In this document: positions 14,715-14,807 of the stretch, piece after piece
Position numbering within the stretch: position 1 is the stretch's first letter
Layout of the letters: every line of letters begins with the position of its first letter
Source: Bacillota bacterium
GTDB lineage: Bacteria > Bacillota > Proteinivoracia > UBA4975
Direction of reading: 5' to 3'
NCBI GenBank assembly: GCA_012727415.1
Contig: JAAYHI010000046.1
Location: 1-14,807 of the forward strand
Length of the DNA: 14,807 nt
Notes under the pieces: model-generated
What the model was told of the DNA's origin: nothing
Database searches by the model: none
What the model saw: the letters and a program-made list of their open reading frames with translations, nothing else
Position numbers and translations under genes: made by a program

Positions 14715-14722
14715 CCACCTCT
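14715..14722 (-). promoter_or_regulatory. Ribosome binding site for the TTG start of the M23 peptidase gene
   Basis: AGAGGTGG on the - strand, six bases before TTG 14708. No ATG or GTG is better placed in this frame, so this site fixes the start. Confidence 0.7.
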
Positions 14723-14792
14723 TCTGATCAGACTCGTTCTATTTTTCAATTCGCTGTTTAGATGGAGAATCCTGCTGGAAATTTGTTGAAAC

Positions 14793-14807
14793 AAAAAAAC
14801 CGCAGCA
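14793..14807 (-). terminator. Probable 3' half of an intrinsic terminator cut by the window edge
   Basis: The - strand enters the window as TGCTGCGG followed by seven T (14799-14793). A GC-rich half-stem directly before a T7 run is how a rho-independent terminator ends, so an upstream - strand gene probably finishes just beyond the window. The pairing arm (CCGCAGCA expected) cannot be seen. Confidence 0.45.

Noticed and set aside
14709..14807. WalR-box (TGTWAH-N5-TGTWAH) or sigma-A promoter upstream of the M23 peptidase
   Set aside because: No paired TGT(A/T)A half-sites at proper spacing and no good -35/-10 pair were found; TTTGTT-TC-AACAAA is symmetric but matches no known operator I can name.

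Overview
The window looks like chromosomal core sequence from a Gram-positive Bacillota bacterium, probably a Clostridia-type or related deep-branching lineage rather than a Bacillus. The evidence is a complete WalRK (YycFG) cluster with walH/yycH and walI/yycI, monoderm cell-wall genes, strong AGGAGG-type ribosome binding sites with frequent GTG/TTG starts, and moderate G+C content by eye. No mobile element, CRISPR array, tRNA or rRNA is visible. The genus cannot be set from this sequence alone.

Layout. On the + strand, bases 1-1263 hold the 3' part of a class A penicillin-binding protein (transpeptidase domain and C-terminal Cys-pair repeats), cut by the window edge. Everything else lies on the - strand. 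Reading that strand from the right edge: a possible terminator half-stem at the edge; a secreted LysM-G5-M23 endopeptidase (14708-13365) with its own terminator; a sigma-A type promoter (about 13312-13284); then a tightly packed ten-gene run: walR, walK, yycH (walH), yycI (walI), murA, walJ (yycJ, MBL fold), htrA-type protease, a 55-residue CxxH/CxxC protein, rlmH, and a J-domain protein. The run ends at a clear intrinsic terminator (3844-3820). After it, a separate unit with an extended -10 promoter encodes a DinG/XPD-type helicase carrying an N-terminal RadC-like JAMM domain (3746-1260). That gene meets the PBP gene tail to tail with overlapping stop codons.

How the genes fit together. WalK senses envelope state and phosphorylates WalR; YycH and YycI are its membrane-anchored modulators. 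MurA makes the first committed peptidoglycan precursor. HtrA is an envelope quality-control protease. The M23 hydrolase just upstream and the PBP at the far end are wall-remodelling and wall-building enzymes, so the window is largely a cell-wall homeostasis island. RlmH (23S rRNA pseudouridine methylation), the small putative zinc protein and the J-domain protein are downstream passengers of the operon.

The most unusual items are the JAMM(RadC)-DinG fusion, the J-domain protein with an unrecognised six-cysteine C-terminal domain, murA inserted between yycI and walJ, and several intercistronic hairpins. No wholly novel multi-gene system is apparent. There is no gene-free stretch above 300 bases; the longest gaps are 128 bases (upstream of walR) and 111 bases (upstream of the helicase).
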